DNA from: Dallia pectoralis
Lineage: Eukaryota; Chordata; Actinopteri; Esociformes; Umbridae
DNA length: 64,000 nt
Assembly: GCA_029465975.1 (NCBI GenBank)
Contig: CM055747.1
Span: 7,994,499-8,058,498 of the forward strand
Reading direction: 5' to 3'
Made by a program: the position numbers and the translations under genes. The notes below the pieces were generated by a model, which saw only the letters and a program-made list of their open reading frames with translations, was not told the origin of the DNA and made no database searches. Shown piece after piece: positions 42,331 through 56,100 of this stretch. The first letter of the stretch is position 1, and every line of letters starts with the position of its first letter.

Positions 42331-44289
42331 GTTTTTATGATGTTTCTAATTAACAAACTTGTACCATGAGTCTTTTTTAATATGCATACACAACCTCAGA
42401 CACATGCTACATTATGAATCTTTGAGTCTCTATCGCTGTCCAGAAAACGAAGAAAAGACTATACAAAGCTCTCCTTATGGGATGTGATGCTTCTGTGTTG
42501 CAGCTGACTGAGAAGACATACTTATGAATTCCTGTGCTGCATAATCTTACAGAGGTCCTGTGCAAACTGTGCCGCCTTGGAAAAACAAAGCGATTCCCCT
42601 GATTCATTAATTGGATTGTGACATTCAAACATTTGAACATAAACCGTCTCTTTTTTAGCACCTGTTCACTTTCTCCTCTAAGAATTCACACATGGTGGTT
42701 GTAAAGCAGAGTCATGGCTTGCTCTCAAATTCTATAATTTGCAGAATATTTTTTCCAGGGACGCTGTGCGTGTGAGGCCATCCGGGCATTATTGTGCATT
42801 TTGTAACCTTCCAGGCGAAACTAACCGCGATTTATGAAGTAAAAGACACTGCCTTTTCCCAGAATTAATTTCATAACATCTGTGCATAACCATGCACACT
42901 ATTCACTAGGATTGCAACTAGAGGCTGGAAAGAAATGCTCCTGCTGCTTTGTACACAGCCGCATGCCAACAACCAACAAGTTCAGAATAGGCTCTGTTTC
43001 ACGAAACTGACCTGTGTTGTTCCTAACCAGAGGGTTACATTAGGTCCCGGTGAAACCGAGCAGAAGCCATATTGTCGCGGACAGAAAGGGACGCGAGGTG
43101 TAAGTGTGAAGGGGCCCAGGAGAGAAGCTTCTGGAAAGCCCGCTGTGGAGGCACGCGCGCGCGAGATGCTAAACGATTCCGAAGGCCGGTGTTGCAATGT
43201 GTTTTGGCTGCTCTCTCCTGGATCTCCTGTCTGGTCCTGGCCATTGCTTTGAACAGACATGCCTAGTAGCTCGTGCAACACACGGAGGGAGAGCAGGGCT
43301 GTAGGCCTCCTTAAGAATGCAAATCTCTCCGGGCTTGCATATGCTAGTAGAGCTAGCAGCCGCAGTAGCAGCAGAGCAGAGGAACCGAACATAGCGTTCC
43401 GCTCTTATCGCCGGGGCTCTATTCGTCCTCCCCAAATACACGGTGCTGTGATGTCTAAGCATGAGACTTCAAATAACAGCGGCTCTTGAGGAATTTGAAT
43501 AACGCTGTTCCGGGTTTTTTCGGGTTTCGCCGCTTCTTTGCTATTTATAATATAACCCTTGGTAAGGAGAGAAATTAAATCAGCTGCATCATCAAACGGC
43601 AGTTTGTTCAAACAAAGAATTCTACTGTACTTTTCCCGGCGAAAGTAATACATCCTCAATCTGGAAACACGCTTCTTATTGCGACACGAAGCGAGCAGCT
43701 TCTCGCCGAGCAATTTGAACGTTACTTTCAATGTAATTTTCTTCTCACAGCTTCTTAAAGGTTATTGTTGTTTTGGGGATATGGATATCATTCGACCCCG
43801 TTGTTCTGTGAGCAGTTAGCGGTGCGTGGCGCCTGTCGGGTTGGATCCGCGTGACCAACAGTCTGTGGAATGTATGCACGCGTGACTCTGGGTGGCTTTG
43901 AATTAATGTGTTTGCTAAACGGAATATATTAATATTTGTATTATTTATGTCTGCATGAGACTCACACTGTGCCAGTTGCCAACACAGGACGTCTCATTGT
44001 GAGAGAGCAACATTTTTTTCTGTGTTAAATTGATCCCTTGAAGGATAAGTCGCCAACAGGTGATTTTGACCAACAATTAAAATATAACATTTATCTATTA
44101 ATTCATTTGTGGCCTAATTTCTTAACCGTTTCAAAACCTATGGATTTCGAGAACTAACCTTCAAAGTATTTTACTTTAAAGTGTTTACTGCTATTGATAA
44201 TATCACAGATGTACTGTAAATGTATTCAGGATTTTTAAAGTCGCTACGATCTTTTTACTCTAACAACATATAATTAAAATATATTGGGA

Positions 44290-44960
44290 ATTGCATCCTT
44301 ATTTGTTTTAAGCCACTCCAGTGGGTTCTTGGCTGTATGTTTGGAATCGTTGTCCTACTGGGTCTATTGTGAGCATCAGGGTTTCTTCCAGTATATCTCA
44401 GTACTTTGCAGTATTCATTTTGCCCACTAATATCACAAGCTTTGCGGTCCCTGGCACAGAGAAGCATCCCCATAGCGTGATGCTGCCACCATCAACACAT
44501 TTGACTCTTTCTTTAGTCAAATTTACTCTTTCTTTACGGTTGCCATTGGCGTCTTGGTGAGTCATTGACTATTGCCCTTCACTGCTGGATACTCAGTTTT
44601 TGCGAATGGCTAGACAGATTCATGGTTGTGCCAGATTTGCCCCTTTTTATGATGGACTTCACTGCCCTCCAGGGGATGTTCAATGCCTTGGAAATGTTGT
44701 TATGTACTACCTCTGATTAGTGCTTTTGAAATTTTTTGAGGGGGATTTGCAATGTTCCTTTGTCTTCATGATGTTGTTTTGTTGATAATTTCACAAACCA
44801 ACAGTGTTACCCCCCCCCACCCCCCACCCCCCGAGACAGGTGTATTCAGCCTGAGATCACGTGAAACACCTTAATTGCACACATGTAAATTTCGTTTATT
44901 TAATTATGCAATTTCTAAAGACATTTGTTCGCACCACACTTCCTGTTTTGTTATTGTAGT
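44290..44960 (-). mobile_element. Degenerate Tc1-like transposon fragment
   Basis: Plus-strand text such as AGCATCCCCATAGCGTGATG followed by CTGCCACCATC is the antisense of the SIMLWGCF-type core of Tc1 transposases. A minus-strand frame at 44255-44473 holds scrambled transposase residues. No inverted ends are found and many breaks are present. Confidence 0.6.
44810..44832 (-). other. C9-A-C6-A-C6 tract (G-quadruplex-capable on the minus strand)
   Basis: Runs C9, C6 and C6 are separated by single A. The opposite strand can supply four G-tracts of three or more with single-base loops. Confidence 0.7.
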
Positions 44961-45914
44961 TAATTGGTTTTGTTTTTAGCTCTATGTTGATCAGTGGCAA
45001 ACTCCTGTTTATATTAACACAATGAAATGTGGAACATTCCAAGGGAATACTTTTGAGAGCTACTGTGCCTTACAAAAATTTTAATCGGCCAATGCAGTAC
45101 TGGAATACATTGCATTTGCATAGAAGACACATCTATCTGAAGTGAAAAGTCTACATATTTTGAAGAGGACCCCAGTGGGAATCAAAGTCGCTCAACTGTC
45201 GTGCTGCCATTACCTCCCTCATACAAACTGAGGCACACAGGACCACCAGAAAACAGTCAATACAATAAAATACTGTGAAATACAACAGTTGAACAATGTA
45301 TGATTGCCATCCCCTAGGCTATACCGTCCTCCTTCAGGCTTGGATTCACCATGCCGAAACAGTTTCCCCAGGTGCATTAGGAATGAGGACATCGCCGGGG
45401 TGTCATCCACAAGCTACGGGCAAAGTCAAATGAGGGATATAAAAACAAAGCATATATATATTTATTCTTTGCATCAATAATCATGAAATACGAGAAATGA
45501 GACCGACTGAGATGAAAATCAAACAAGGACTTTTCAAATAAACAATTTCCAGTTTATATGTCGGCACGTTTTCTACCACTTGAGGTCAGAGTGCAAGGTC
45601 AGTTTCCTGTTATCTTTCATGCTGATGTCTGAACAACAGGAGATTGATGGTCGGTAAGGACAGATTGTACTCACAGGGGATTTTATTATTAAATACACAG
45701 TTAAAAAATCGGGGCCTAGCACCCCTGTGTATTCCATTTTTAGGAGATTCAAAATTCTCCCTTTAGCAATGGATGCATCTTTCACAGCAGGTAATGTCGG
45801 GTTGATGTTCAGGTTATAATATGCCCGGATTAAAATTCTTAACCTTTATTTATACACAGCTGAGCCATCTATAGCAACAATAACACCCGTACAAAACTAA
45901 TTCTGTGCCACAGG

Positions 45915-45917
<3 letters not shown>

Positions 45918-45942
<25 letters not shown>
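45918..45942. repeat. (TA)n microsatellite
   Basis: Uninterrupted TA dinucleotides directly next to the 46-bp array. Confidence 0.9.
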
Positions 45943-45946
<4 letters not shown>

Positions 45947-46164
45947 CCCAAACTAGTAACATTCTAGAATGCCAAGGGGACATATACACGTGCCCAAACT
46001 AGTAACGTCTAGAATACCAAGGGGACATATACACGTGTCCAAGCTAGTAACGTTCTAGAATGCCAAGGGGACATATACACGTGTCCAAACTAGTAACGTT
46101 CTAGAATGCCAAGGGGACATATACACGTGTCCAAACTAGTAACGTTCTAGAATGCCAAGGGGAC
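45942..46164. repeat. 46-bp minisatellite with TTCTAGAA and CACGTG motifs
   Basis: Five copies of a unit containing ACATATACACGTGTCCAAAC then TAGTAACGTTCTAGAATGCC. TTCTAGAA occurs at 45962, 46053, 46099 and 46145; the second copy has lost it (GTCTAGAA) and is one base short. Confidence 0.93.
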
Positions 46165-46165
46165 A

Positions 46166-49100
46166 AAACTTCAAATCATTGGTTGTAATTGGCTACACCT
46201 AAATGATGCTAATTTTAGGTGAAACTGTCCTGAGAGAAAATGTCAAACAGTGGAAATTCTTGTATTTTCAGTAGCTACAACTTTGTAGAGGTGTTTTATG
46301 AATTTAAAGAAGCAAAGATACTTTATATTTTTTTTTGTTACAAGGAATACCCAAAGTATCCTCTGGAGTCTGTTATACCCAGAGGGCTTCTGCTGTCATG
46401 GGGCCGCCCTGTCCTTGAATGAACACTTGAAGTGTAGGTTTTGGTTGTTTAATGGCCTTAGAGGAATTTCTTGTAGTACAGTGTGTGCTGGGAATTGGGA
46501 GGACGTATGGCTGGTTGGTGTCTCATCTTTTCATATCTATCGTTGTCGTGCCGTTGGGCCTGGGAAGCTGGGTATTGGGTAAGGTTGGCCAGCTGTCTGG
46601 CACGGATTGGCCTGGTTATCAATCATAACACCATTCATCATATAGGATAACCGTTTTGGAAATATCATGTTCGGGCAACTAGCATTGCAAGGGCTAGTTT
46701 TAGTGCAATGGCGGATTTTATTTGGAGTGACATAGACAAATTTAGGTTTTCTATGTAATATACTATTTCTAATTCTGGTTGTTAAGAGTGGAATACACAT
46801 TTTCAGAATGTTTACTACATTTTCTCTGTTACGAGTGAGGACAATAGATCCTCACTCCGGGGTGATTTTGGTTGGCCACCTTTTAGTTTCGGTTTGGGCT
46901 GTTTAGATCATGCACACAAGTTTTCAGTTGGGTCAACTAGGCTTTTTAGGTATTTAGCTCTGCACCTGGCTTCATCCTGCACTACACCACCACGAGATTT
47001 GTGACATTGTCAAAACTATGAAACTCATTCCATATTGACCAAACCAATTCTCATACAAACACATTATCTGACAGGAATTGTACTTTGCCCTCAAAAGTCA
47101 CATAACTAAAATAACATTATATTACAGAATACCCATTGCACACCTCGGAGAGGAATAAAAACGACTATGAAAAAGTATTAATGAATAACCATAATATATT
47201 TGAAAATGTGCCCAATTAATTTTTAACTTTGCATGATATTACAGAATGTAAATTATCCCTAGAGTGTGCTGAGGTTTACAGAAATTCCATAAAATTAACA
47301 ATAAATTGCCCATCGGTATGGCAACATTGGAGATGAAACGCTTCGTGACACCATAATGTCCTCCTCCCTTTCCCGACTTGGGTTACTAGATACCACTCTA
47401 GAAGGCCAATAATTGTTCATTTCCTGGGGGCGTTTGCAGAGTTATTCACAATGAGTAGACATTTAGCCCTACACTTTTATAAGGGTATTGTCATAAAAAT
47501 GGATGTTTATTTTGCCTCAGCTGAAGTATCCTCTGTCACACCTGGAACCCAAATGTTTACTGGCATCTCAGGCTATACTATCTGGCTGTCTCTTTCCCTC
47601 GTAAAATGTCATTCAATGATTTTTCTTGACTGTATTTCTCCCAACTACTCTTGTCGTAGACAACTGTGTTTACAATTGTTAGGACTTAGTCTTTATCATA
47701 CATGATTTATCACCATCGAGAGCAATTCACATTAAAGTGACCAGGGTGGTCAGCACAGTAGTTGGATACATTTGCTATATCTAGCTTAATGACACTTCTG
47801 AAAGTCTTGACAATTCAACCATTAATCGGCTCAGCTTCCGCTGTAATGTTAGCACATGTTCCCCTCATTGTCATACCATTCTCAAAAACATGGTGATGTA
47901 GCCTTCAGGGTACATAGTCTTCACTGTTCAGCCTTCAGGGACGTCGTGGTCGTGAAACGCGTCTAAGCGCCTCCTTTTTATTTGTGAAATAGTGTTCACT
48001 CACTTTAATTATTGTCTATCCACGTTTTGTTGCCCGGGATCCCAGAAACGACAGATGTCTGTAAATCCCGCTATACCTGCCCCTGCTCGCCAGCCATGCT
48101 AATTCAATTGTGTACATAATAGATTAGATACTGTGGTAGCCGCAGGCAACGGTAACTTCTAGTCTGTGAAAAAAATGGAGCAGTTAGTAAATAAAATCCT
48201 AAAACAATATAGCCAGGCAACTATGAATAATAGGTAGCTGTAATTGTAGCCCTGGTAGCTAACGTGCTGTAGATGGTTTGAACTTCCCTGTTAATACAAC
48301 TGCACGAATAGCTATCATATGAGGCATTTTAAAGTGTTCGATGTCTTGGTTTGTGTCGATGACGGTTCAATTCAACATGATATCCCGGAGGAGTAGACAG
48401 TTTAACCAACTAAAAAAAAAAAATCCACCCTCTCTCCCTCGTCTATCTCCTTTTTATTCTTATTCTTCCTCTCTTTCACGCTCTTTCTCTCTGGATGTTG
48501 TCTCCCATTGATCCTTCTTTCTTCATTCATGTCAACATTCCAATTGCTTGTTAGATAATTATGCTAATGAATGTTTAAACGGCGATAACCGTTTGTTGAT
48601 AGTGATAAAATTGCAGCAATTTTGTTTAGTTATTTAATTGCATAGCTTTTTACATGTTAGCTTGTTGACAATTCTGCTTCACAAAATCAGTTGTTTAGGT
48701 TTCTGTAAACTAAGATTGTATGTAAGATTTTATGTGAACACATGACGTGGGGGGAAGGATGGCTGGATACTAGTGCTAAACGTTTTTTTGCATATCGCTA
48801 TATGATAAAGTGTAATTTTTGTACCGCAAAAGGCTGCAATTAAAAAATATATTTTTTTTCGCAATGGCCTCAGGCTTGATAGATCCTGACACTAGGGAAA
48901 AGTTAGTGTCAAAGAGGAACAGTATGTCAGTTGTGTGGGAATATTTTGGCTTTAAAAAAGAAGATGCTGCACAGCATCAGGTATTGTGCAAAACCTGCCT
49001 GGCTGGAGATCAGTAAGATAATATATTTTTATTTATTTAAAAAACTGTCTAGAAATGTTCACAGACAATGTTTAAAAAGTGCAATCCACATGATTACATA

Positions 49101-52100
49101 ACATATGTTTATTACAGTGACTTTGACTTATCTTAAAACTGTGTGTGGTAAAGCCTGAGATTTTTTTCTCCAATATTTCTGCAGTCTGCACTTTAGTTTG
49201 TGCAATTTGTTACTGACTTTTACATCAATGTTTACACCAGTGCTTTATTTTGTGATGATAATTTTCACATGGTTACAAGGCTGGAAGTTCCAGAAATCAG
49301 TCAATATATCAATATATCATGTCAATCATATCATATGAGGTTCGCTCTTATTTTTTGGAAAGCATGACACATTCGCAAAGGAACTAGGACAAGGACTCAC
49401 CAGAAATAAGGACTGACATCAACAATGAACCAACCAGGACTGACAGAAAAGCACCTAACTAAATACAACAACTAATGAGTGTAAACTAGACACATGTGAG
49501 GGGAAACACAGGTGTTACAAATCAAATGACTACAGCGGAGAATTACAAAACAAAGACACACATGGACCAGGAGGGGGCATAACCGGCCAAGACAGGACAA
49601 GACCAGACTATAATAATGACACATTACCTAATTTAATCATAACATATAGGCCTGTCTTACAGGAAAGAACAGTTTATGTTGAATTTATCAAATTTTGTTT
49701 TGTTCACACTATACAATACTTTATTGCTTGTCTTTGTTGAATAATACAGATGATGAAGAGCTTACTTAAGAATCCCATTTTATTATTGGGAAGAAAATGC
49801 AATTGGATTATTTCCCAACAATCGTTTAGCCTTACTGGATACCACTTTATTATGATAATAAGCAGTACAAACTGTGTAATACTGCATGTAATGGAAACAA
49901 ATTAAAAATATATTTACATTGTTTTAAATTACTATACTGCAACACAATGACACTGATATATATGTTGTCTATAGCTTGCTATTGTGAGTTTAGCTTAGCT
50001 TAGACTCTAATACTTAAATGGATTAGCTCTAAGATTAGCTCTATGCTAACACACAGTCCAAAATCGTTTTTGCCACTAATGGAAATTAGCACGGCACTCG
50101 TGATATATTTGAACATGCTAATTTTACAAAAATAGTAAGCATTCACCATCTTTGTTTACTAAACACAAATAAATAATGTTATTTGGTTTACTTACAGTCA
50201 TCTATTTGTCCATCTCTGGCCAAGCTTTGAGGTTGAATATTTGAACTTAAAGCACAAAAGGAAATAAATAACCCAGCAATAGATTTTCTTTGCTACTGGT
50301 GCGTATACATAGTAACAGCAAACAATATTTTCTCCACTAAAGAAATAAGCTATTAATAATACATTTGTTTGGATGCCCTTTGCTTAACCTAACCATGTAA
50401 TCTCACATTTTAGCTAGCTATGTTTACCTGAACGTGTTGCTTGTCTCACGATACACCTCTTTGCGGCTAATAGATTGTATCAGATTTAATTTTTTTTGGC
50501 AATCTACATTCCTGCCTTTTTGTCCAGTTTCAGGCCAATTGTGATACTTAATATGGAATTAAGCAAATTCGTTTTGTGTTATGGATAATAGGTCCAGTTT
50601 TATGTTATAAATATAACAGTTTGAATACTGCTCAAGATAATTAAAAAAAATTTTAGAAAAATCATATAATTAAAATATTATATAATATTTTAAATGTAGT
50701 CATCATGTTTCGCTATTGGATTACAGTTTTGGTGATCAAACCAATCTACCAGTATGTAATGTAATTCTTTTGGATGTTTCACTTTAGAATTACATTTTAA
50801 ATTGATATTTTTGTGGTTTCTAAAAAGAAAATGAATGTGCATGGTATTGTTTTGATTGTATTACTGCCTGTGTAACAATTCTCAACAGTGATTAGTTTTT
50901 GAGACATTTGAAATGACCACATGCTTTTGAAAATCATTAATGTGATAAAAAGCTGAAAATACAAGACTGTCCACGGGAAGACAGTAGCATGTGTTATTCC
51001 ATTGTGATGATGGCGCTGGATTTCGTTCTAAGCCTGTTATATATAAGTAAGCTTTCAATTGGAATAGAAATATTATTCACCATCACTGAGTGAGTCATAT
51101 GTTGTTCTCCGATTTCAAATGTAACCTAGAGTGTTTTCCAGAGTAAACTTTTTCCCTTTTTTCTTTTACTTTGAAGCATTCGTATGGGTGCTTGTTCGGG
51201 CGTGTGTATGTTCGGGGAAGACGATTGCTCGGTGACTGCTTCATTCCAACAGATCAGGGAATAAGAACTTACTTGATAGCGGAAATTGTGGGTTTTCCTC
51301 CGAAGAATCTACTAAAATCTTCCCCGTTCAATTTCACGTTCGACTGTGGGCGGAATGGCGGACGTGTTTTAAATGAAGCTTCTCAACCGGTGTGCGGTGG
51401 CCTGAAGAGATCTGTCCGTCCAATGAATTATGTTTCTATGGATGAAATGACAGCCGCTATGTGTATTCGCAAACGCATTCTTTGCATTCTCAATTGTTTG
51501 AACATTAATAATTTTTTTTGATGATCAAGGCATTTCTGTCAGTAGGACGGGGGGATGCAAAATGGGTCAAGCTCCTTGTCCTTTCCTGACTGTTTTAGCG
51601 TCCGCGTCCAAAAAGTCACATTCTGACCCTGTCTTCTGTGAGGAAATGTGGTTGGAAGGTTCCCGTTCAAATCTAAAGTGCTCGAGTAGCAAAGTGATTG
51701 AATTCATCTGGAACGACCCCACAAGCAATTCGAATCAGATGATGAATGACACTCGCCGTCATCTCTGCGGTCGCTAGTGTAGGTATGTCTTGCCCTCCGC
51801 GGGAGGACCCGGAACTAGACAATCGAGGGAAATGTCAGAATACAAAGAAAGATGTGAAGAAATACTGACGCTTTGATACTGTACGTCCAGAAATGGATGT
51901 AAAGATTCTAAGTACTGTTATTTGCTTAAATAACTTAATTTACACACTGATTGACTTCGCTACGACATCACATGGTTTTGTTTGCAGAACGTGAATATCA
52001 GGGTGATTTTGTATACTTGATAAGAAGCCCTAAGCGTTGTCTCTATTTGCTGTCTTTCGTGTTTGTTTTTTTGTACGCTCAGTGTCCTCTTGAGGAAGGA

Positions 52101-52400
52101 AACAAGCCATCTCTTTTCATAATGTCAACTCTAGCCAAAAGACACTATCAATTGGGCTGATGTGCCCCTCCAGAGTGTGGTGTCAGAAGATTGTCATTGG
52201 GTGTTTGTGTTAAAGTGGCCGGGCTTTGTCCTAAGGCCATGCATATTTCAAACGGATACTTAACATTTATTGTGCAAATTAATATTCAAAACGGAGAGAG
52301 GGATTGTTTGTATCAGTTAATCTCCAACATCACAAGCCCTTATTTCTAGGGAAGATGACGGGAGTTCTGTGCTGTCTAACAGCTGGCAGCGTCTGACGCT
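46166..52400. other. Presumed long first intron, part 2
   Basis: AT-rich DNA with a hAT remnant near 48,770-49,020. A 116-codon frame at 51171-51521 and smaller ones have no recognisable domain. A TGTGACA-ending segment near 46,950-47,004 may be an LTR scrap. Nothing else supported. Confidence 0.45.
48768..49020 (+). pseudogene. hAT transposase N-terminal (BED finger) fragment
   Basis: The frame reads KLVSKRNSMSVVWEYFGFKK then VLCKTCLAGDQ and stops. W-Y-F plus C-X2-C is the first half of a BED zinc finger as in ZBED/hAT transposases; the His ligands and catalytic region are missing. The element body may extend to about 49,320. Confidence 0.7.
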
Positions 52401-52406
52401 AAGCCG

Positions 52407-52896
52407 TCAGGCAGGCAGGCAGACAGGCTGGCAGACAGACAGACAGGCTGGCAGACAGACAGGCTGGCAGACAGACAGACAGGCTGGCAGACAGACAGAC
52501 AGGCTGGCAGACAGACAGACAGGCTGGCAGACAGACAGACAGGCTGGCAGACAGACAGACAGGCTGGCAGACAGACAGACAGGCTGGCAGACAGACAGAC
52601 AGGCTGGCAGACAGACAGACAGACAGGCTGGCAGACAGGCTGGCAGACAGACAGACAGGCTGGCAGACAGACAGACAGACATGCAGGCTGGCAGACAGAC
52701 AGACAGACAGACATGCTTGCAGGCAGACAGACAGACAGACAGACATGCTTGCAGGCAGACAGACAGACAAACATACAGACATACAGACATACAGACAGAC
52801 AGGCAGACAGGCAGACAGGCAGACAGGCAGACAGGCAGACAGGCAGACAGGCAGACAGGCAGACAGGCAGACAGGCAGACAGGCAGACAGACAGGC

Positions 52897-52929
<33 letters not shown>

Positions 52930-53008
52930 GGCAGGCAGGCAGACAGACAGACAGACAGACATGCTGACAGACAGACAGGCAGACAGACAGACATGCTGGC
53001 AGGCAGGC

Positions 53009-53065
<57 letters not shown>

Positions 53066-53181
53066 GGCAGGCAGGCAGGCAGACAGACAGACAGACAGAC
53101 AGACATACTGGCAGACAGACAGACAGACATACAGACATACAGACATACAGACATACAGACAGACAGGCAGGCAGACAGACA
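52407..53181. repeat. 775-bp AGAC/GGCA tetranucleotide array
   Basis: Long runs of (ACAG)n interspersed with GGCTGGCAGACAGACAGACA on the left and GGCAGACA units in the middle. Frames stay open in many phases because the base period is four (effective twelve). Frames of Asp/Arg/Gln/Thr or Cys/Leu/Ser/Val are artefacts. Confidence 0.95.
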
Positions 53182-56100
53182 AGCCATCCTCAGCACCATC
53201 CTGCCATCCCTTTCCTCTCTTTATAATGTGCATTTTTGTCTGCCCCGCTTCCCCTGGTAATGTCTCTCCCAAATCAGCATAAAACTTCACAGACAATGAG
53301 CCCACGACTGTGTACACACACACACACACACACACACAAGCAGAAAGCTTCTCGCTGAGTCTGTGTCCATTCTGCCTTGCCAACTGGGACCGTATGTATT
53401 CGCTGGTTACCCATTCATCCAAACATACTGTGCACACATATATTAAACTTTATTGGAACTGGTAGGCGATAACACACACTTGAAATGGTTCGAGGACTCG
53501 GGGAATATCACTTCTCCTCTCTTAAAAGAACTCTTCCAGTCTGTGGACGCGTCTCCGCATTCTTGTTTAGGAAAATGTCGCGGTGAATATTTCACTGTTG
53601 CATTGTGAAGCGTGGTAGTATTTGACAGATGGAGAGCTTCCATTTCTGGAGGACGTGCGGGAAGATAATGGCGGAGGCGAGATGATCGGTGAGGAACAGG
53701 CGGGACGTAATCTGTGGCATGGGGCCGGGGCGAGAACCCAAGGTGGAAAGGTGACGTCTGGAGAGATGAGGAACGAGGGCGCGTGAGGTCATCAATTGAA
53801 AGTGAAGGCCGCGCAGGAAATGAATCATTTGTTTCCGTAATTGGCAACACGGAGGTTGCCAGCGGATGTTGTCTTTTTTTCTCTCCCTCCGGCCTTTGGG
53901 TTTCATAGGGTCTTGGAGATCATAAATCACGGGCCCGGTGTGTGCCAGGGCCTGAGGAGAGCCTGTCGAGCTGTTCCGGGAAATCTCTCTCTCTGTTCTC
54001 TGATTGATGGCGACTTTCCAGGGTTGGGGAGAAATGATGGGACAATCCCCCCGTTATCTCGGCGATCCCCCCCTGTCACTCACCGTAATCAATTGAAATG
54101 TAGTCAACGACCGATTTGTTCTCCGCGTGAGGTCATCGAAATTGATCGTATCGTTAGCGGAGTCGCTGTGCATTTTGCCGTTCCGCTCGGTACCCTTTAA
54201 AAACAGTGACACCGGACCAGTTTGGTTGACCCACGTCTTATCGTTCCAAACGACAGATACCACGAACGCCGTTAAATAACCGGGAGACAGTCATCGTTAA
54301 AGTTTCCGCTCGAAAATCCCCGGGCGAAGAAATGTCATGCCTTTAAAACCTTTTGCCTGCGAAAAACATTTGGACAATATATGATTCTCGTGTATCCTGA
54401 AATGTCTTTTTTTGTCCAGGTTGAGGTGAAGGGCGGCTGTTGGTGTTACGGAATTGTGTTCTGACACAATCCCCACAGAAAGGCCTTGTGTGTGGCTGTC
54501 ACTAGATGTAAGTGTTACTGGCACATATATTTTCGAGGACTGAGTGGTTTCCTTTGTGAGCAGTGTCTTTAGCTGAGAGGCTAGTACTTGACAACTATTG
54601 TTGCTCCGGTATTGATTTGACGCTAAAACCTGAATAGAAGCAAACAAACGCTTTCCTCCAGCCAGACTCGGCAGTGCGCTTGTTATCACTCAAAGCCTAA
54701 TCTTCAGCTCACATGACACCAGTTGCAGATATGCTTTGGGGACACATGCATTGTCCTAGCCTGCATTACTTTAAAGACAGCAATGGCTTATTGTGCCTGT
54801 TCTGCCTTAACCCAATCCTGTCTCTCCCGGCCCCGAACGTCTGATTCTGTTTTGTTAAATTAGGGCAGAAGCATCTAGAGACCGGGCGCCAGAATGTTCT
54901 CTGCGCTCCGCATGAATCAAAGAGCAAAGCGGCGTAGTTTGTCGTCCATAAGCAGACGGGCCATTCCCAGTTCTGTCGCGTCTGCCCGTTCACCGTAGAG
55001 CTACGGAGGCTACACAGAGCCGCGCCGAGCCAAACCCAGCAGAGGGATGTAGACCCACCCAGTGACACTGACACAATATGGTCGTGTGAGCCTGCAGCCG
55101 CAGTGGAGGTGGCCTCTCATGGCACGTGCCAAACGATTACCTCCCCGACCTCCGAGCGGTTATTATCTGGCACGTTATGAATGACCGCACGGAACAAATG
55201 GGAATTGTGCGCCTGATCGTTTTCCGTCACCCGACGACGGCGGTGAGAGAGGACACTTGCTGGGTCCTGTACAATGGAGCTGATTCATAAGAGGCAGCTT
55301 GTGAATTAGCGGCCATTTTTGTTTGTGCCTCACGTGGCGGTTCCTCGCCTCCGCCTCGAATACGCGCCGGAACGAGGGTCGGCCACGAGTGCAAACGCTC
55401 GTTGGACGAGCGGATAATTCGGGGAGTGATGATTGTCTCTCGGTGATCCGACTGACAGCCTCGCGGTACCGTGGTCGCGCCGGGAGCCGTGCCGACTACT
55501 AATGTGGCCACACAATGCATCGGCAATCCCGGTGGAAACGCCTCCGGTTAACTCCGCTGTCCGGGAACACCTTCACGCGTGCGCCGGGGTCAGCGTGTGA
55601 TTACACGACCACTCAGTTAGCTAATGGACTGAGCTCCCTTAGCGGCACAAAATAGTCCCATTGACCATGTGACCCTTTTGCACATGTTTCTAAGGCAACT
55701 GCCGAGCCCGCCTGTAAACCATGAATAATGCACTCGTCTGCTTCATTCTGTGCCACCATTTACCGAGGAGAATAGGCTGCTAATGTACACTACAGGATAG
55801 TTAAATACTGGTTATTATCAACGTTTAGGTTCTCTTAAGATCTCCATTAGCCACTGCCAGAAGCTGCACTGCAGCCACTCTTGCTGCGGCTCGTGCGAAA
55901 CACACAATGTTGTATAACACAAGGCATGAATATGCAGTTTCACCATGAAGAAAGTTGTTATGACGACAGTTGTTATGACGGCGCTATTCACGCCGTGAAC
56001 TGGTACACGCCAGTGGTGGTGGCGCAACTGACCTTTGCCAGCGTTCAACACAGCCAAAAATACGTCGATTTTTATGGCTCGCAACATGTTAGAATTCGCC

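Larger units (their letters stand above)
37351..44280. other. Presumed long first intron, part 1
   Basis: No exon recognised. Contains the TTAGGG-like/(AC)n repeat at 37975-38198, a CT-rich stretch at 38330-38450, a GT array near 40094-40146, a C14 run at 42109-42122 and a CA array at 42297-42330. The 39000-39260 segment looks like conserved non-coding DNA. The remainder is unremarkable. Confidence 0.45.

Noticed and set aside
51171..51521. 116-residue plus-strand open frame
   Set aside because: No recognisable family, no splice partner, ends in a poly-Asn/Phe run; likely chance.
52376..53437. 353-residue minus-strand Cys/Leu/Ser/Val frame
   Set aside because: Translation of an AGAC tetranucleotide array; several frames are open on both strands for the same reason.
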